From NCBI RefSeq assembly GCF_003268615.1, contig NZ_CP029844.1, positions 434,001 to 498,000 of the forward strand: DNA of 64,000 nt. The letters are read 5' to 3'. Source of the stretch: Blattabacterium clevelandi (GTDB taxonomy: Bacteria; Bacteroidota; Bacteroidia; Flavobacteriales; Blattabacteriaceae). How positions within the stretch are numbered: the stretch's first letter is position 1; the number at the start of each line of letters is the position of its first letter. Below, one piece after another: positions 43,727-54,249 of the stretch. The position numbers and the translations under genes are program-made. The notes beneath the pieces are model-generated. The model had not been told where the DNA came from. It saw only the letters and a list, made by a program, of their open reading frames with translations, and searched no databases.

Positions 43727-45160
43727 CTAAATTTTAAGATTTCTATTTGAATTTGAATTTATCAAACGATGAAATCGATCCAAAATAGGATTTACTTTTT
43801 TATCAATAAATTCTAAAGATTGATCTGAAGAAAAACCTATAAAATTTTTAGGATCAAGCATTTTATTTAATTCTTTTTCATTAATCGGTATTTTTTCATC
43901 GTTTAAAATACGTTTTATAAAATCATTTTCTTTACCTTCTAATTTCATTTTAGAATTAGTTTTCATAGAATGAATTCGTAGTCTTTCATGGATTTCTTGT
44001 CTATCTGCTCCATTTTTTACGCTTTTTACAATAATAGATTCAGTAATTAAAAATGGAAGTTCTTGATAGATATTTTTTTCTATCATTTTAGGATATACTA
44101 CAATATTTTCTAATACATGATTCCAAATCATTAAAATAGCATCTGTAGCTAAGAAAGATTGTGCAATCACCAATCTTCTATTTGCTGAATCATCTAAAGT
44201 ACGTTCTAACCATTGAGTGGCTGCTACCATAGCTGAACTATTTGATAGAGAAATTACATATTTAGCTAAAGAGGCCATCCGTTCACTAAGGATTGGATTT
44301 CGTTTATATGCCATAGCACTGGATCCAATTTGTTCTTTATTAAATGGTTCTTCCATTTCTTTCAAATTTTGTAATAAACGTAAATCATTACTAAACTTAT
44401 GAGAAGATTGAGAAATATTGGATAATAAATTTAAGATTTGTGCATCTACTTTTCTATCATAAGTTTGACCAGTAACAGGAAAAATTTTTTGAAATCCAAA
44501 TTGTTGGGATAATTTTTTTTCCAGATATTTTACTTTTTTTAAATTTCCATTAAATAATTCTTTGAAACTAGCAGCTGTTCCTACAGTTCCTTTTACTCCT
44601 CTGAAACATAGATTTTGGAATCTAAATTCCAATTCTTCTATGTCCATTAGGATACTTTGTATCCACAAAGAAGAACGTTTTCCAACAGTAGTTAACTGAG
44701 CCGGTTGATAATGAGTAAATGCCAAAGTAGGAGTATTATGATATTCTAAGGTCAAATTTCTAAGACGAAAAAGAACATTAATTAATTTATTAAGGATAAT
44801 TTTTAATCCATCACGTAGGAGAATAAGATCCGTATTGTCTCCTAAAAAAGCACTTGTAGCACCTAAATGAATAATTGGTTTTGCTATAGTCGCTTTTTCT
44901 CCAAGTGCATATAAATGAGCTATTACATCATGATGAAATTTTTTTTCATAGAAAGAAACTCTATTCCAATCAATATCATCTAAATGTTTTTTTAAATCAT
45001 TAATTTGTTCTTCCTTAATATTTAAACCTAATTTTTTTTGGCATTCTGCTAAAGATAGCCAAAGTTTTCTCCATGTAGTAAATTTTTTTTCGGGAGAAAA
45101 ATTATACAACATTTCTTGACTACTGTATCGTTCTACTAAAGGATTTTTATATTCTTTCAC
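43727..45160 (-). CDS. purB: Adenylosuccinate lyase
   Basis: 477 residues, fumarase/aspartase superfamily. It acts twice, cleaving SAICAR and adenylosuccinate. Signature SSAMAYKRNPILSERM carries the flexible catalytic loop; IHLGATSAFLGDNTD and GVKGTVGTAASFKEL are also typical. It lies between purA and purL with gaps of 36 and 49 bp. Confidence 0.96.
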   Translation of the reverse strand: MKEYKNPLVERYSSQEMLYNFSPEKKFTTWRKLWLSLAECQKKLGLNIKEEQINDLKKHLDDIDWNRVSFYEKKFHHDVIAHLYALGEKATIAKPIIHLGATSAFLGDNTDLILLRDGLKIILNKLINVLFRLRNLTLEYHNTPTLAFTHYQPAQLTTVGKRSSLWIQSILMDIEELEFRFQNLCFRGVKGTVGTAASFKELFNGNLKKVKYLEKKLSQQFGFQKIFPVTGQTYDRKVDAQILNLLSNISQSSHKFSNDLRLLQNLKEMEEPFNKEQIGSSAMAYKRNPILSERMASLAKYVISLSNSSAMVAATQWLERTLDDSANRRLVIAQSFLATDAILMIWNHVLENIVVYPKMIEKNIYQELPFLITESIIVKSVKNGADRQEIHERLRIHSMKTNSKMKLEGKENDFIKRILNDEKIPINEKELNKMLDPKNFIGFSSDQSLEFIDKKVNPILDRFHRLINSNSNRNLKI

Positions 45161-45196
45161 AAAAGAATCATTTTTATAATAAATGGCAATATTTTT

Positions 45197-46501
45197 CTAA
45201 GAAAAAATTTTCAAAAAAGAAGATTTATTTTTAATAATATTTTGACTTCTTTCAGATCCTACAGAAATTAATACAATATCTAAATTTAAATAACTTTCTA
45301 TAAAGTTAACATATTTCTTGCAATTTTTAGGCAAATCCTCATATTCATGTATATGAGAAATATCTTTTTTCCAACCAGGAAAATCTATATAAATAGCTTC
45401 TATTTCTTTTTCTTCCAATTCTATATTAGATGGAAAATATTGTATATTTTTTCCATGAATTTGATATTTTACACATACTTTAATTAATTCTAATTCACTT
45501 AAAACATCCAATTTTGTAATGATTAAATAATTAATTCCATTAATCATACAGGAATATTTTAGAGATAAAAGATCTAACCATCCACATCTTCTTGACCGTT
45601 TGGTAGTTGAACCATATTCATTACCTTTTTTACGTATGATATCGCTCATTTTATTCCTAATCTCTGTAGGAAATGGGCCATATCCTACACGTGTACAGTA
45701 AGCTTTTGCTATTCCTATAAAATTTTTCAAAAAATTAGGAGGAATCCCAGTTCCTGTACATACCCCACCTGTAGAAGTTGAAGAAGGTGTTACATATGGA
45801 TATGTTCCATAATTTATATCTAATAACATAGCTTGAGCCCCTTCAAATAAAATTTTCTTTTTTTTATGAAAAGCATAATGAATTTCATGTACAGAATCAA
45901 TAATACGAGGAGAAAGAATCTTAGCATATTCGATATATTCTTCATATATTGATTTAAAATAAATAGGATTTTTTTTATATACTTTTGTAATAATCTTATT
46001 TTTATAATCTACGTTATCCTTTAATTTTTTATGAAATACTTTGAAATTCAAAAAATCTAATAAACGGATTCCTATACGGGCTATTTTATCTTCATAAGTA
46101 GGACCAATTCCACGATGTGTAGTTCCAATAGATCTAGAACCTAAAGCTTCTTCTTTATATTCATCTAGTAATCGATGATAAGGCATGGTTAGATGTGCAC
46201 GTTTTGCCAAAAAAACTCTAGAGGTATTTATTCCGATAGATTCTATTTTTTTAAATTCTTGAATCAAGGATTTAGGGTCAATAACCATTCCAGGTCCTAT
46301 AATACATTTAATAGCAGGATTAACTACTCCAGATGGAATTAAATGAAGAATAAAATAACGATTATTAATATGAATAGAATGACCCGAATTATTTCCTCCT
46401 TGATAACGAATTACATAATCTGAATTTTTAGAAAGTAAATCTGTTATTTTACCTTTTCCCTCGTCACCCCATTGGAGACCAACAATAACATTTGAAGGCA
46501 T
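45197..46501 (-). CDS. purA: Adenylosuccinate synthetase
   Basis: 434 residues. It commits IMP to AMP with GTP and aspartate. N-terminal VGLQWGDEGKGKITDLLS is the phosphate loop; GNNSGHSI, GTTHRGIGPTYEDKIAR, FEGAQAMLLDINYGTYPYVT and RRCGWLDL follow. First gene of the purine cluster, with the promoter-like TAACTTTG 28 bp upstream. Confidence 0.97.
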   Translation of the reverse strand: MPSNVIVGLQWGDEGKGKITDLLSKNSDYVIRYQGGNNSGHSIHINNRYFILHLIPSGVVNPAIKCIIGPGMVIDPKSLIQEFKKIESIGINTSRVFLAKRAHLTMPYHRLLDEYKEEALGSRSIGTTHRGIGPTYEDKIARIGIRLLDFLNFKVFHKKLKDNVDYKNKIITKVYKKNPIYFKSIYEEYIEYAKILSPRIIDSVHEIHYAFHKKKKILFEGAQAMLLDINYGTYPYVTPSSTSTGGVCTGTGIPPNFLKNFIGIAKAYCTRVGYGPFPTEIRNKMSDIIRKKGNEYGSTTKRSRRCGWLDLLSLKYSCMINGINYLIITKLDVLSELELIKVCVKYQIHGKNIQYFPSNIELEEKEIEAIYIDFPGWKKDISHIHEYEDLPKNCKKYVNFIESYLNLDIVLISVGSERSQNIIKNKSSFLKIFS

Positions 46502-46529
46502 GATTTTTTACAATTTTATACTTTTTCTA

Positions 46530-46537
46530 CAAAGTTA
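46530..46537 (-). promoter_or_regulatory. Putative -7 promoter element for the purine cluster
   Basis: TAACTTTG on the minus strand fits TAnnTTTG and lies 28 bp upstream of the purA ATG in the 64-bp gap to ruvB. I see no purine riboswitch or operator in this gap. ruvB, upstream on the same strand, could also read through. Confidence 0.4.
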
Positions 46538-46565
46538 GTTTTTTATAAATAGATAATAAAAAAAT

Positions 46566-47540
46566 CTAAATTTTTTTATTATTGCAAATAGGGCGTTTAA
46601 GATGTTGATAAGCTAACTTTGTTGCTATTCTCCCTCTAGGTGTTCTTATTAAATATCCTTCTTGAATAAGAAAAGGTTCATAAACCTCTTCTATTGTATC
46701 GGAATTTTCATTTACAGCTGTTGCTATATTATTAATTCCAACAGGCCCTCCTTTAAAGGAATCAATAATAGATGTAAGAATTCTATTATCCATTTCATCT
46801 AATCCATATTTATCTACATTAAGGGATTTTAATCCTAAATCACATATGTTACTATCTATAATTCCATCCCCTTTTATTTGAGCAAAATCACGAATTCTAC
46901 GAAGTAAAGAATTAGCTATCCGTGGAGTTCCACGACTTCTAGTGGCTATTTCATAAGAAGATTCTTCGGTTATTGGAATGTTTAATATTTTTGCACTACG
47001 TTCTATAATTATTTTTAATAATTCTTTTTGATAATAAGTTAAACGTAAATTAATTCCAAATCTAGAACGCATAGGTGCTGTCAATAATCCAGATCTTGTT
47101 GTTGCTCCTATTAAAGTAAAAGGAGATAAATCAATTTGTACTGATCGTGCATTAGATCCCGAATCTATTATAATATCAATTTTATAATTTTCCATAGCAG
47201 AATACAAATATTCTTCAACTATAGGAGAAAGACGATGAATTTCGTCTATAAATAGAACATCGTTCAAATTTAAATGAATAAGTATACCCGCTAAATCACC
47301 TGGTTTATCTAAAACGGATCCTGAAGTTACAGATATATTAACGCCCAATTCATTAGCAACAATATGAGAAAGAGTAGTTTTTCCTAATCCTGGAGGACCA
47401 TGAAAAAGAATATGATCTAAGGATTCTTTTCTTTTTTTAGCAGCTTGAATAAAAATTTTTAAATTTTCTAAAATATCACATTGCCCAACAAATTCTTGAA
47501 TTTTTTTTGGATTTAAAGTTACTTCTAAAATAGGTGACAC
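46566..47540 (-). CDS. ruvB: Holliday junction branch migration helicase RuvB
   Basis: 324 residues, AAA+ motor that migrates Holliday junctions with RuvA. Motifs: [35 protein letters not shown] (Walker A), [12 protein letters not shown] (Walker B), [19 protein letters not shown] and a winged-helix end with [17 protein letters not shown]. It follows surE by 18 bp on the same strand. RuvA and RuvC are not in the window. Confidence 0.97.
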   Translation of the reverse strand: MSPILEVTLNPKKIQEFVGQCDILENLKIFIQAAKKRKESLDHILFHGPPGLGKTTLSHIVANELGVNISVTSGSVLDKPGDLAGILIHLNLNDVLFIDEIHRLSPIVEEYLYSAMENYKIDIIIDSGSNARSVQIDLSPFTLIGATTRSGLLTAPMRSRFGINLRLTYYQKELLKIIIERSAKILNIPITEESSYEIATRSRGTPRIANSLLRRIRDFAQIKGDGIIDSNICDLGLKSLNVDKYGLDEMDNRILTSIIDSFKGGPVGINNIATAVNENSDTIEEVYEPFLIQEGYLIRTPRGRIATKLAYQHLKRPICNNKKI

Positions 47541-47558
47541 TATATATAAATTTTTTAT

Positions 47559-48356
47559 TCATAATAGAGTATCCAAAAAAATAAATAATAATATCAAATT
47601 CCATGATTTCAAAATATTTAAAATTGGATAATCTGTTAAATCAAATTTTATAGGAACAATAGAAACGTATCCATTTTTTAAGGCCCATTCATCTGTATCC
47701 GATTTTTTATCAAAATTAATAAAATCTCCAATTAGCCAATAATAAGTTCTTCCTTTTGGGTTATAACGTTTATCAAAACTTTCTTTCCATTTAGATTCTG
47801 CCTGCCTGCATATTTTCATTCCTTTTATTTTTTTTTTTGGAATATTTACATTAAGACTAATACCCCCTTTTGGGATAGGATTATAAAGAATTTTTTTTAC
47901 AATTTTACATACATATTTTTTTGCTGGTTCAAAATCTGCATTCCAATCAAAATCCAAAAGAGAGAAACCAACAGAAGGGATCCCCTCAATTCCAGCTTCT
48001 ATTACTGCAGAAATTGTTCCAGAATACATAATATTTATGGAAGAATTCGATCCATGATTAATTCCAGAAACACAAATATCAGGTTTTCTTGGAAGTATAT
48101 TACTAATAGCTAATTTTACACAATCAACAGGAGTCCCTGAACATTCCCATTCTTTTTGACATCCATTGTCTATTCGTACAGAATCACAATATAAAATGGT
48201 ATCCATAGTTATGGCATGCCCTATTCCAGATTGAGGTTTATTTGGAGCAACAACATAAACTTCTCCTAAAGAATTCATAAAATTAACAAGAGCTCGAATA
48301 CCTGGAGCTATAATTCCATCATCGTTAGTCACTAAAATAATTGGTTTATTTTTCAT
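47559..48356 (-). CDS. surE: 5'/3'-nucleotidase SurE
   Basis: 265 residues. ILVTNDDGIIAPGIRAL carries the metal-binding Asp pair; VVAPNKPQSGIGHAIT, CSGTPVDCVKLAI and SGINHGSNSSINIMYSGTIS complete the family motifs. It dephosphorylates nucleoside monophosphates and helps balance nucleotide pools. Divergent from the processing protease, 56 bp apart. Confidence 0.94.
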   Translation of the reverse strand: MKNKPIILVTNDDGIIAPGIRALVNFMNSLGEVYVVAPNKPQSGIGHAITMDTILYCDSVRIDNGCQKEWECSGTPVDCVKLAISNILPRKPDICVSGINHGSNSSINIMYSGTISAVIEAGIEGIPSVGFSLLDFDWNADFEPAKKYVCKIVKKILYNPIPKGGISLNVNIPKKKIKGMKICRQAESKWKESFDKRYNPKGRTYYWLIGDFINFDKKSDTDEWALKNGYVSIVPIKFDLTDYPILNILKSWNLILLFIFLDTLL

Positions 48357-48412
48357 TTTTTCATAAAGGATATAAATATTTGTAATTTTATTATTTATTA
48401 ATCAGTATCAGA

Positions 48413-50509
48413 ATGATTGTAGATTTTAAATTTAAAAATATAATAATTGGTTTTATTTTTACTTTTTTATTAAGTTTTTGTTCTCCAAAAGGAGAAGTAG
48501 AAAATCATAGTATTATACTAAAAAAAATATACAAAATACTTTATTTTTTACATCCTAGTCCTATTAAAATTAATAATGATTTTTCTAAAAAAGTATATAA
48601 AAAATATTTTGAAAATTTAGATTTTCAAAAACGTTTTTTTCTGAAAAAAGATCTAGAATATCTATCTTACTATAGAGAAAAAATAGATGATTATTGGATC
48701 AATGGTGACCCGATATTTTTTAATATGACAATAAATCGTTTTGATCAAAGAATCAAAGAAGTAGAAAATTTTTGTTTTAAAATTTTAAAAAAACCTTTTG
48801 ATTTCAATAAAAAAGAAATATTTGTTCCTGGAGAATATAAATATTTTTATCCTAAAAATAAAGAAGAATGGATAGAAGAATGGAGAAAATATTTAAAATA
48901 TTTAACTCTTATGGAAATAGTAACTTCAATAAATACAAAGAAAAATTTTTGTAAAAATTACAAAAAGAATATTTGGAAGAATCTATTTATTCATAAAGAA
49001 AAAAAATCAAGAAAAAAAGTGGAAGAGGATATCCGTGAATATTTAAGAAAATTAAAAATGAAAAAAAAAATAGACTGGTTTTCTATGTACGTAAATACTA
49101 TTATATCTCATTATGATCCTCATACTATTTATTTTTCTACTAAAGAAAAGGAAAATTTTGATTTAAATATATCTGGTAAAACAGAAGGAATTGGTGCTGA
49201 ATTGCAAGATTATAAAGGTTATGCAACTGTTGTAAAACTTATCGTTGGTGGACCTGCATGGAAAAGTAAAAGGATAGATATAGGAGATAAAATTATTCGA
49301 GTAGCAAAAAATCTAAATTCAGAATCTAAAAATATTATAGGAATGTTATTAGAAAATTCCGTTCGTCTTATAAGAGGGAAAAAAGGAAGTAAAGTAAAAT
49401 TAACAATTCAAAAAAAAAATGGTTCTATAGAAGAAGTTATCATTATTAGGGATATAATTGAAAAAGAAGAAATTTTCGCAAAAAGTGTCATATTATTGGA
49501 TAATAATAAAAATAAATATGGTTTAATTCATTTGCCAGAATTTTATTTTAATCCTGAAAATAAAAATGGAAGAAATGCAGCTCAAGATATGAAAAAAATT
49601 ATTCAAAAATTAAAAAAAGAAAAAATTAAAGGTCTTCTTATTGATATAAGAAACAATGGAGGAGGATCTTTAGATACTGTTGTTCAAATTTCAGGTTTTT
49701 TTTTAGGAAAAGTTCCAATAGTACAAGTAAAACTATCTTCTGGAAAAAAGAAGATCATCAAAAATAATGAGGATAATATCCTTTGGAAAGGGCCTCTCGT
49801 TATTCTTGTCAACGAATTATCTGCTTCTGCATCAGAAATACTAGCGGCTACTATAGTAGATTATAAAAGAGGGATCATTGTTGGTAGCGATCAAACATAC
49901 GGTAAAGGGACTGTTCAAACATTTTATCCATTAAACTCATTTTTATTTTCTAATAATGAATTGGGTACTTTAAAATTTACTATGAATAAATTTTATCGCG
50001 TAAATGGAAGTTCTACTCAATTAAAAGGCGTAAATTCAGATATAGTTATCCCAAATAATAATATTTCTTTTTCCATAAAAAAAATGGAAAAAGAAAAACC
50101 TAACTCCATGAGATGGGATCGTATTGATTCTATTCCTTATAAACCTTGGAAAGGGAAAGTAGATTTGGAAAAAATAAAGTTAAAAAGCCTAAATCGTTTG
50201 AAAAAACATCAGGATATAAATACTATCTATAAAACTATACAATTATTCGAAAAAAAATTTATAAAACAAAGAAATTTTTCTTTAAATTGGAAAGATTTTT
50301 ATTATGATAATTTAAAAATAAAAAAAAGAAACGAAGCCTTTCAAAAGTTAAAAGATTACTTAAATATATATGGATTAAAAGCTTATACTCCATCTTACAA
50401 AATTATTTCAAAATATAAATCGGAAAAAAAAGAGTGGAAAAATAATTTATTGAAAGATTTTCATATAGCAGAATGTGTAAATATTTTACGAGATTTTAAT
50501 GAAAATTAA
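48413..50509 (+). CDS. C-terminal processing protease (tail-specific, S41 family)
   Basis: 698 residues. A lipoprotein-like signal (IGFIFTFLLSFCSP) targets it to the periplasm. The N-terminal helical region is followed by a PDZ domain (EGIGAELQDYKGYATVVKLI to IDIGDKIIRVA) and the S41 protease domain with IDIRNNGGGSLDTVVQIS, the catalytic Ser in NELSASASEILAATIVD and Lys in DQTYGKGTVQTFYPL. The C-terminal DUF3340-type helical region places it with E. coli Prc (Tsp). It degrades or trims periplasmic proteins. Its stop is 41 bp from the convergent gyrA stop, and the spacer consists of a copied piece of gyrA. Confidence 0.92.
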   Translation: MIVDFKFKNIIIGFIFTFLLSFCSPKGEVENHSIILKKIYKILYFLHPSPIKINNDFSKKVYKKYFENLDFQKRFFLKKDLEYLSYYREKIDDYWINGDPIFFNMTINRFDQRIKEVENFCFKILKKPFDFNKKEIFVPGEYKYFYPKNKEEWIEEWRKYLKYLTLMEIVTSINTKKNFCKNYKKNIWKNLFIHKEKKSRKKVEEDIREYLRKLKMKKKIDWFSMYVNTIISHYDPHTIYFSTKEKENFDLNISGKTEGIGAELQDYKGYATVVKLIVGGPAWKSKRIDIGDKIIRVAKNLNSESKNIIGMLLENSVRLIRGKKGSKVKLTIQKKNGSIEEVIIIRDIIEKEEIFAKSVILLDNNKNKYGLIHLPEFYFNPENKNGRNAAQDMKKIIQKLKKEKIKGLLIDIRNNGGGSLDTVVQISGFFLGKVPIVQVKLSSGKKKIIKNNEDNILWKGPLVILVNELSASASEILAATIVDYKRGIIVGSDQTYGKGTVQTFYPLNSFLFSNNELGTLKFTMNKFYRVNGSSTQLKGVNSDIVIPNNNISFSIKKMEKEKPNSMRWDRIDSIPYKPWKGKVDLEKIKLKSLNRLKKHQDINTIYKTIQLFEKKFIKQRNFSLNWKDFYYDNLKIKKRNEAFQKLKDYLNIYGLKAYTPSYKIISKYKSEKKEWKNNLLKDFHIAECVNILRDFNEN

Positions 50510-50516
50510 TAAAAAA

Positions 50517-50568
50517 AAATCATCTGGATCCTTTACATGTTTTATAGAAATTAAATGACCTGTTTTTT
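50517..50568. repeat. Copy B of a 52-bp perfect direct repeat (ctp-gyrA junction)
   Basis: Bases 50517-50568 are identical to 50705-50756 (starting AAATCATCTGGATCC and ending GACCTGTTTTTT). This copy fills nearly the whole ctp-gyrA spacer and covers the last codons and stop of gyrA, read in a frame shifted relative to copy A. Confidence 0.97.
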
Positions 50569-52992
50569 ATCAATTTTTTCTACATCAGCAATTTCATCCT
50601 TCTCTTTGAGATAGATTAATCTTACACCTTGTGTAGCCCTACCCATCACTCTTATATCCGATATTGGAATACGGATGATTATTCCAGACTTTTTAATAAT
50701 CATTAAATCATCTGGATCCTTTACATGTTTTATAGAAATTAAATGACCTGTTTTTTTAGTAATATTTATGGTTTTTATCCCTTTTCCTCCACGATTAGTA
50801 ATTCGATAATCTTTGATATTTGATCTTTTTCCAAATCCTTTATCCGAAACTACTAAAACATTTCCTTTTTCCTCTTCTTCTACGCATATCATTCCAATTA
50901 CAATATCATATTTTTTTAAATTTATCCCTATTACTCCAGAAGAAGTTCTTCCAGTTTTACGAACATTATTCTCTGAAAAACGAATAATTCTTCCACTTTT
51001 TACAGCAATCAAAACATGACTTTTACCCTTAGTTAGGATTGCTTCTAATAAGGAATCTCCCTCTCGAATGAGAATAGCCTTTATTCCATCTTTTCTAGGA
51101 CGTGAATAGTTCTCTAAAGAAGTTTTTTTAATAATTCCTTTTTTAGTAACCATCATAACATAATGATTCTGAACATATTTTGTATCTTTAAGATCTCTAG
51201 TTAATATATAGGCATTTACTTTATCATCTTTTTGTATCTGAATCATATTTTGTATAGCTCTTCCTTTAGAAATTTTTGATCCTTCTGGTATTTCATAGAC
51301 TCTTAACCAAAAACATTTCCCTTTTTCTGTAAAAAAAAGTAGATATTGATGATTAGTAGCAATGAGAAGATGATTTAAAAAATCTGATTCTCTAGTACTA
51401 GCCCCTCTATTCCCTACTCCTCCTCTTCCTTGACATTTGTATTCAGATAAAGAAGTCCTTTTTATATATCCAGCATGAGAGATAGTCAGTACTACCTGTT
51501 CGTCATCAATAAGATCTTCTATATGTACTTCATTTCCTAAGTAATCGATTTTTGTTCTACGTCCATCTTGATATTTTTCTTTGATATATAAAAGTTCTTT
51601 TTTAATAATTTGCATTCTGATAGAATGTTTTAATAAAACATTTTCCAAATGTTCTATATTTTTGACTAATTCTTCATATTCTCTTTTAATTTTATTAATT
51701 TCTAAAGAAGTAAGACTTTGCAAGCGAAGATCTAAAATAGATTTAGATTGATTTTTAGATAGTCTAAATTTTTTAATGAGTCTATCACAAGCTTCATGAT
51801 GATCTTTAGATTTTTTGATTAATTCAATCATTTTATCTAAATGATCTAATATTTTTAAAAAGCCCATCAAAGTATGAACTCTATCTTTATATTTTTTTAA
51901 TTCGTATTGAGTACGACGAATAATAACATCCTGACGATGATCTACAAAATGTTTTATCAGATCTTTAATATTTAGTTTAACTGGTTTTCCATTAACTAAT
52001 GCAATATTATTAACATTAAAGTAAGTTTGTAAAGAAGTATATTTGAATAAATTATTCAATAATACATTAGAATTTGTATTTTGTTTTAGCATATATACTA
52101 TGCGTAATCCATTCCTATCAGATTCATCACGAATTTGATAGATCCCATCCATCTTACCTTCTTTGATTAACTCTACAGTTCTATTAATCATTTCTGATTT
52201 ATTTACTTGATAAGGAATTTCATCTACAATGATACATTTTCTCCCCTGAATTTCTTCAAAATGAACTTTTGCGCGTAATACAATACGGCCTTTTCCAGTA
52301 TGAAATGCTTTCTTGACTCCATCGTATCCATAAATAATTCCTCCTGTAGGAAAATCTGGAGCTTTAATATATTCTATTATTTTTTCTATAGATATATTAT
52401 TATCATCAATATAAGCGCAAATTGCTTTAATAGTTTCTTTTAAATTATGAGGTGGAATATTGGTAGCCATTCCTACGGCTATTCCAGAAGAGCCATTAAT
52501 TAAAAGATTGGGGATTCGGGTAGGTAATACCGTAGGTTCTTCTAGAGAATCATCAAAATTAAGTTTCATATCCACCGTATCTTTTTTTATATCCGATAAC
52601 ATTTCTTCAGATATTTTTTTCATTCTAACTTCCGTATAACGCATTGCTGCAGGTGGATCCGCATCTAATGATCCGAAATTACCTTGTCCATCTATTAAAG
52701 GATAACGAAGTATCCATTTTTGAGACATACGAACCATAGTATCATAAACAGAAATATCTCCATGTGGATGGTATTTCCCTAGTACTTCTCCAACAATACG
52801 AGCCGATTTTTTATAAGTATTTTTAGAAAAAATTCCTAATTGGAACATTCCATATAGAACTCTCCTATGTACAGGTTTTAATCCATCTCTTGCATCAGGA
52901 AGAGCTCTGGATACAATAACAGACATAGAATAGTCTATGTAAGAAGATTTCATTTCGTCTTCAATATTAATAGGAATTAATTTTTCTCCCAT
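50551..52992 (-). CDS. gyrA: DNA gyrase subunit A
   Basis: 813 residues. It breaks and rejoins DNA in the gyrase tetramer, introducing negative supercoils. Motifs: [32 protein letters not shown] and [10 protein letters not shown] with catalytic Tyr119, then the tower/coiled-coil region and C-terminal beta-pinwheel with the GyrA-box-like [12 protein letters not shown]. Residue 80, equal to Ser83 of E. coli, is Ile (codon ATT, 52753-52755), a position where such changes reduce quinolone binding. The last five residues (KKQVI) are encoded by a 52-bp duplicated segment. Convergent with the protease gene. Confidence 0.97.
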   Translation of the reverse strand: MGEKLIPINIEDEMKSSYIDYSMSVIVSRALPDARDGLKPVHRRVLYGMFQLGIFSKNTYKKSARIVGEVLGKYHPHGDISVYDTMVRMSQKWILRYPLIDGQGNFGSLDADPPAAMRYTEVRMKKISEEMLSDIKKDTVDMKLNFDDSLEEPTVLPTRIPNLLINGSSGIAVGMATNIPPHNLKETIKAICAYIDDNNISIEKIIEYIKAPDFPTGGIIYGYDGVKKAFHTGKGRIVLRAKVHFEEIQGRKCIIVDEIPYQVNKSEMINRTVELIKEGKMDGIYQIRDESDRNGLRIVYMLKQNTNSNVLLNNLFKYTSLQTYFNVNNIALVNGKPVKLNIKDLIKHFVDHRQDVIIRRTQYELKKYKDRVHTLMGFLKILDHLDKMIELIKKSKDHHEACDRLIKKFRLSKNQSKSILDLRLQSLTSLEINKIKREYEELVKNIEHLENVLLKHSIRMQIIKKELLYIKEKYQDGRRTKIDYLGNEVHIEDLIDDEQVVLTISHAGYIKRTSLSEYKCQGRGGVGNRGASTRESDFLNHLLIATNHQYLLFFTEKGKCFWLRVYEIPEGSKISKGRAIQNMIQIQKDDKVNAYILTRDLKDTKYVQNHYVMMVTKKGIIKKTSLENYSRPRKDGIKAILIREGDSLLEAILTKGKSHVLIAVKSGRIIRFSENNVRKTGRTSSGVIGINLKKYDIVIGMICVEEEEKGNVLVVSDKGFGKRSNIKDYRITNRGGKGIKTINITKKTGHLISIKHVKDPDDLMIIKKSGIIIRIPISDIRVMGRATQGVRLIYLKEKDEIADVEKIDKKQVI
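50705..50756. repeat. Copy A of the 52-bp direct repeat, inside gyrA
   Basis: Internal gyrA copy encoding part of [17 protein letters not shown] in the normal gyrA frame, 188 bp from copy B in the same orientation. Because it is in frame with a family-conserved region it is probably the source. Confidence 0.97.
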
Positions 52993-53086
52993 TTTATATA
53001 GTTGTATTATTTAGCTTCAGTATAATTAAAGGAATATCGATACTTAATATAAAAAATATTAATCAATTAAGAAAAAAAATAAATGT

Positions 53087-54151
53087 TTATTTTTTTTGTA
53101 AAAAACTTTCTTTGATTAAAGAATAAGGAACTTGACAGTTGTAAGAACAAATTCCTATTTTTTTTAATAAAGAAAATTGAATTTTATTTTTATCATTTTT
53201 TTTATCATGTTCCATAATAAAAAAAATTTGATCAAATTCTGAATTATATATTTTTTTAATTGGATACAATCTAGAAAGATTCGATTTTATTTCTTGATAA
53301 TCATTTATAGATAATCCATTTATTTTGTAAGAAATCCAAGATTCATATATCATTCCCATAGCGATCGCTATACCATGTAAAAGTTTTTCTTTTTTAGAAT
53401 CTAGAAAATAACTCTCTAAAGCATGACCGATAGTATGTCCAAAATTAAGAATTTTCCTTAATCCTTTTTCTTTAGGATCTTTTTCTACAATTTTATTTTT
53501 TATCAATATAGATTGATAGATTAAATCTTTCCATTTATTTTGATCCTTATTTATTTGGTATTTTTTCATATCAATCCAAAAATTTTCATCTGCTATTAAC
53601 CCATGTTTAAACATCTCTGCCATTCCTGAAATAAATTCTTTTTCAGGAAGAGTTTTTAAAAAAAAAGGATCAATGATTAAAAATTCTGGACAATAGAAAG
53701 AACCTATTTCATTTTTAATAGATTCTAAATTAATTCCAGTTTTATATCCTATAGATGCATCTACCATACCTAATAACGTTGTAGGAATATTAATAAACCG
53801 AATTCCTCTTTTAAACACAGAGGCAATAAATCCACCAATATCTGTAATAACTCCCCCTCCTAAATTAATAATTAAACTATTTCTAGTTGCCTTAAAATTT
53901 TCCAAATATTTCCATATTTGAATACATGTATAAATATTTTTTTCTTTTTCTCCTGGTTTAATTTGAATAATGTTAGATTTTTCTAAACAATTTATATGAT
54001 GGAAAAGAATTGGAAGACAATGAATATAGGTACAATAATCTACTAGAATAAATGTATTTTTGATGGAATCAATATGATGAAGTAGATAATTTTCTAATTT
54101 TTGATAAGCTTCTTCATTAAAAAATATAATTTTTTTATTATCACAAAACAT
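53087..54151 (-). CDS. aroB: 3-dehydroquinate synthase
   Basis: 354 residues, second step of the shikimate pathway. NAD-binding and active-site motifs: LGGGVITDIGGFIASVFKRG, IPTTLLGMVDASIGYKTGIN, GMAEMFKHGLIAD, LNFGHTIGHALES and HGIAIAMGM. It supports aromatic amino acid synthesis. Apparently transcribed alone from the gap upstream. Confidence 0.95.
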   Translation of the reverse strand: MFCDNKKIIFFNEEAYQKLENYLLHHIDSIKNTFILVDYCTYIHCLPILFHHINCLEKSNIIQIKPGEKEKNIYTCIQIWKYLENFKATRNSLIINLGGGVITDIGGFIASVFKRGIRFINIPTTLLGMVDASIGYKTGINLESIKNEIGSFYCPEFLIIDPFFLKTLPEKEFISGMAEMFKHGLIADENFWIDMKKYQINKDQNKWKDLIYQSILIKNKIVEKDPKEKGLRKILNFGHTIGHALESYFLDSKKEKLLHGIAIAMGMIYESWISYKINGLSINDYQEIKSNLSRLYPIKKIYNSEFDQIFFIMEHDKKNDKNKIQFSLLKKIGICSYNCQVPYSLIKESFLQKK

Positions 54152-54184
54152 AACAATAAAATCGTTTTTTTATACTTGATACAA

Positions 54185-54192
54185 CAAAATTA
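54185..54192 (-). promoter_or_regulatory. Putative -7 promoter element for aroB
   Basis: TAATTTTG on the minus strand fits TAnnTTTG, 33 bp upstream of the aroB ATG. Confidence 0.4.
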
Positions 54193-54249
54193 ACCAATTT
54201 ATTAATAGGAATAAAGATTATTATAATCCAGATCAATCCATAAAGTTTT

